DNA of 5,497 nucleotides, from contig JALUZX010000804.1 of assembly GCA_027011425.1 (NCBI GenBank), forward strand, positions 1-5,497, given 5' to 3'. Below, one piece after another: positions 5,183-5,497 of this stretch. The stretch's first letter is position 1. The number at the start of each line of letters is the position of its first letter. Source of the DNA: Planctomycetota bacterium (GTDB lineage: Bacteria > Planctomycetota > UBA1135 > JALUZX01). Below the pieces are notes generated by a model. The model worked only from the letters and a program-made list of their open reading frames with translations, was not told the origin of the DNA and did not search any database. Position numbers and translations under genes: made by a program.

Positions 5183-5497
5183 TCATCCCGCCTTTCCCTC
5201 CAGGCCCAAACCTTTTTTCATACCGGCCAGAATCTCCGCCGGAGAAGTGTCTTCTGGGAAAACCAGGCACCCCCTCCCTCCGAGCCCTCTTTCTTCCACC
5301 AAAGCCAAGGGAAGGACCAGGTCTTCCCCTTCCAGCTCCCGGCGGCGGAATTCCACCCAGAGCTTCCGGGCAGGCCCGGTCTTGTCCACGTAGCAGGGGC
5401 ATTCCCCGGCCTCCAGGATCCACCCGCCCCCCCTGCTTCCAAGGGCGGCACGGGCCTCCCGGAGGACCAGTTCCCGCGGGGCGCTCCGCCTCCGGAA
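5183..5497 (-). CDS. Unrecognised protein, C-terminal 104 residues (partial, runs off right edge)
   Basis: One minus-strand frame is open from the window edge to TGA at 5185-5183. I do not recognise the family. Visible in order: FRRRSAPRELVLREARAALG (window residues 1-20), a Gly-rich turn leading to WILEAGECPCYVDKTGP (26-42) with a CPC pair (33-35), KLWVEFRRRELEGEDLVLPLALVEE (45-69), GCLVFPEDTSPAEILAGMKKGL (75-96) and a short basic tail. The mixed strand-helix pattern and the hydrophobic strands followed by acidic turns look like a real globular domain, unlike the Gly/Pro/Arg-rich alternative frames here. The only in-frame start inside the window is a GTG at 5389 without a binding site, so the true start is probably outside. 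It precedes the WaaE/LgtF-type GT2 by 34 bases on the same strand, so a shared operon and a link to surface glycan synthesis are likely by context only. Confidence 0.65.
   Translation of the reverse strand, partial: FRRRSAPRELVLREARAALGSRGGGWILEAGECPCYVDKTGPARKLWVEFRRRELEGEDLVLPLALVEERGLGGRGCLVFPEDTSPAEILAGMKKGLGLEGKAG

Noticed and set aside
1..5497. CRISPR arrays, tRNA/rRNA genes, insertion sequences, toxin-antitoxin or phage-defence genes
   Set aside because: No regularly spaced repeats, no tRNA-like cloverleaf or rRNA stretch, no transposase-like frame and no defence-type motifs were seen; every convincing gene with a recognisable family is a glycosyltransferase.

Overview
The window is GC-rich (well over 60% by eye) and consists almost entirely of glycosyltransferase genes from a cell-surface polysaccharide or lipopolysaccharide (LPS) locus. 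A WaaG-like family 4 enzyme and a WaaE/LgtF-type family 2 enzyme point to a Gram-negative envelope with an LPS-like glycan. Strong GGAGG-type ribosome binding sites and frequent non-ATG starts (two TTG and two GTG among six visible starts) fit a high-GC bacterium such as a Planctomycetota or deltaproteobacterial-type lineage. The phylum cannot be settled from this sequence.

Layout from left to right. Positions 1-173 (minus) hold the N-terminus of a GT4-type glycosyltransferase that runs off the left edge; it is short and easy to miss. A 41-bp head-to-head gap separates it from a full WaaG-like GT4 gene (215-1366, plus). After a 99-bp gap with a terminator-like element and a possible -10 box comes a secreted or lipid-anchored-type all-helical protein of unknown function (1466-2164, plus). 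A 142-bp convergent spacer (2165-2306) contains two strong hairpins. The rest is a minus-strand operon, read from right to left: the C-terminal part of an unrecognised protein (5183 to beyond 5497), a WaaE/LgtF-type GT2 (4384-5148), a CgeB-like glycosyltransferase (3386-4387) and a WbbL/rhamnosyltransferase-type GT2 (2307-3365).

The three GT genes of the minus operon are tightly packed (a 4-base ATGA overlap, then a 20-base gap). They probably act in sequence on one lipid-linked or LPS-core acceptor at the cytoplasmic face of the inner membrane. The two divergent GT4 enzymes on the left would add further sugars.

The most notable observation is at the ATGA overlap of the first two complete operon genes. 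An in-frame A_AAA_AAA heptamer sits directly before the stop codon. A -1 shift there would fuse the GT2 to the CgeB-like enzyme as one protein of about 587 residues. No defence system, mobile element, CRISPR array or RNA gene was seen.
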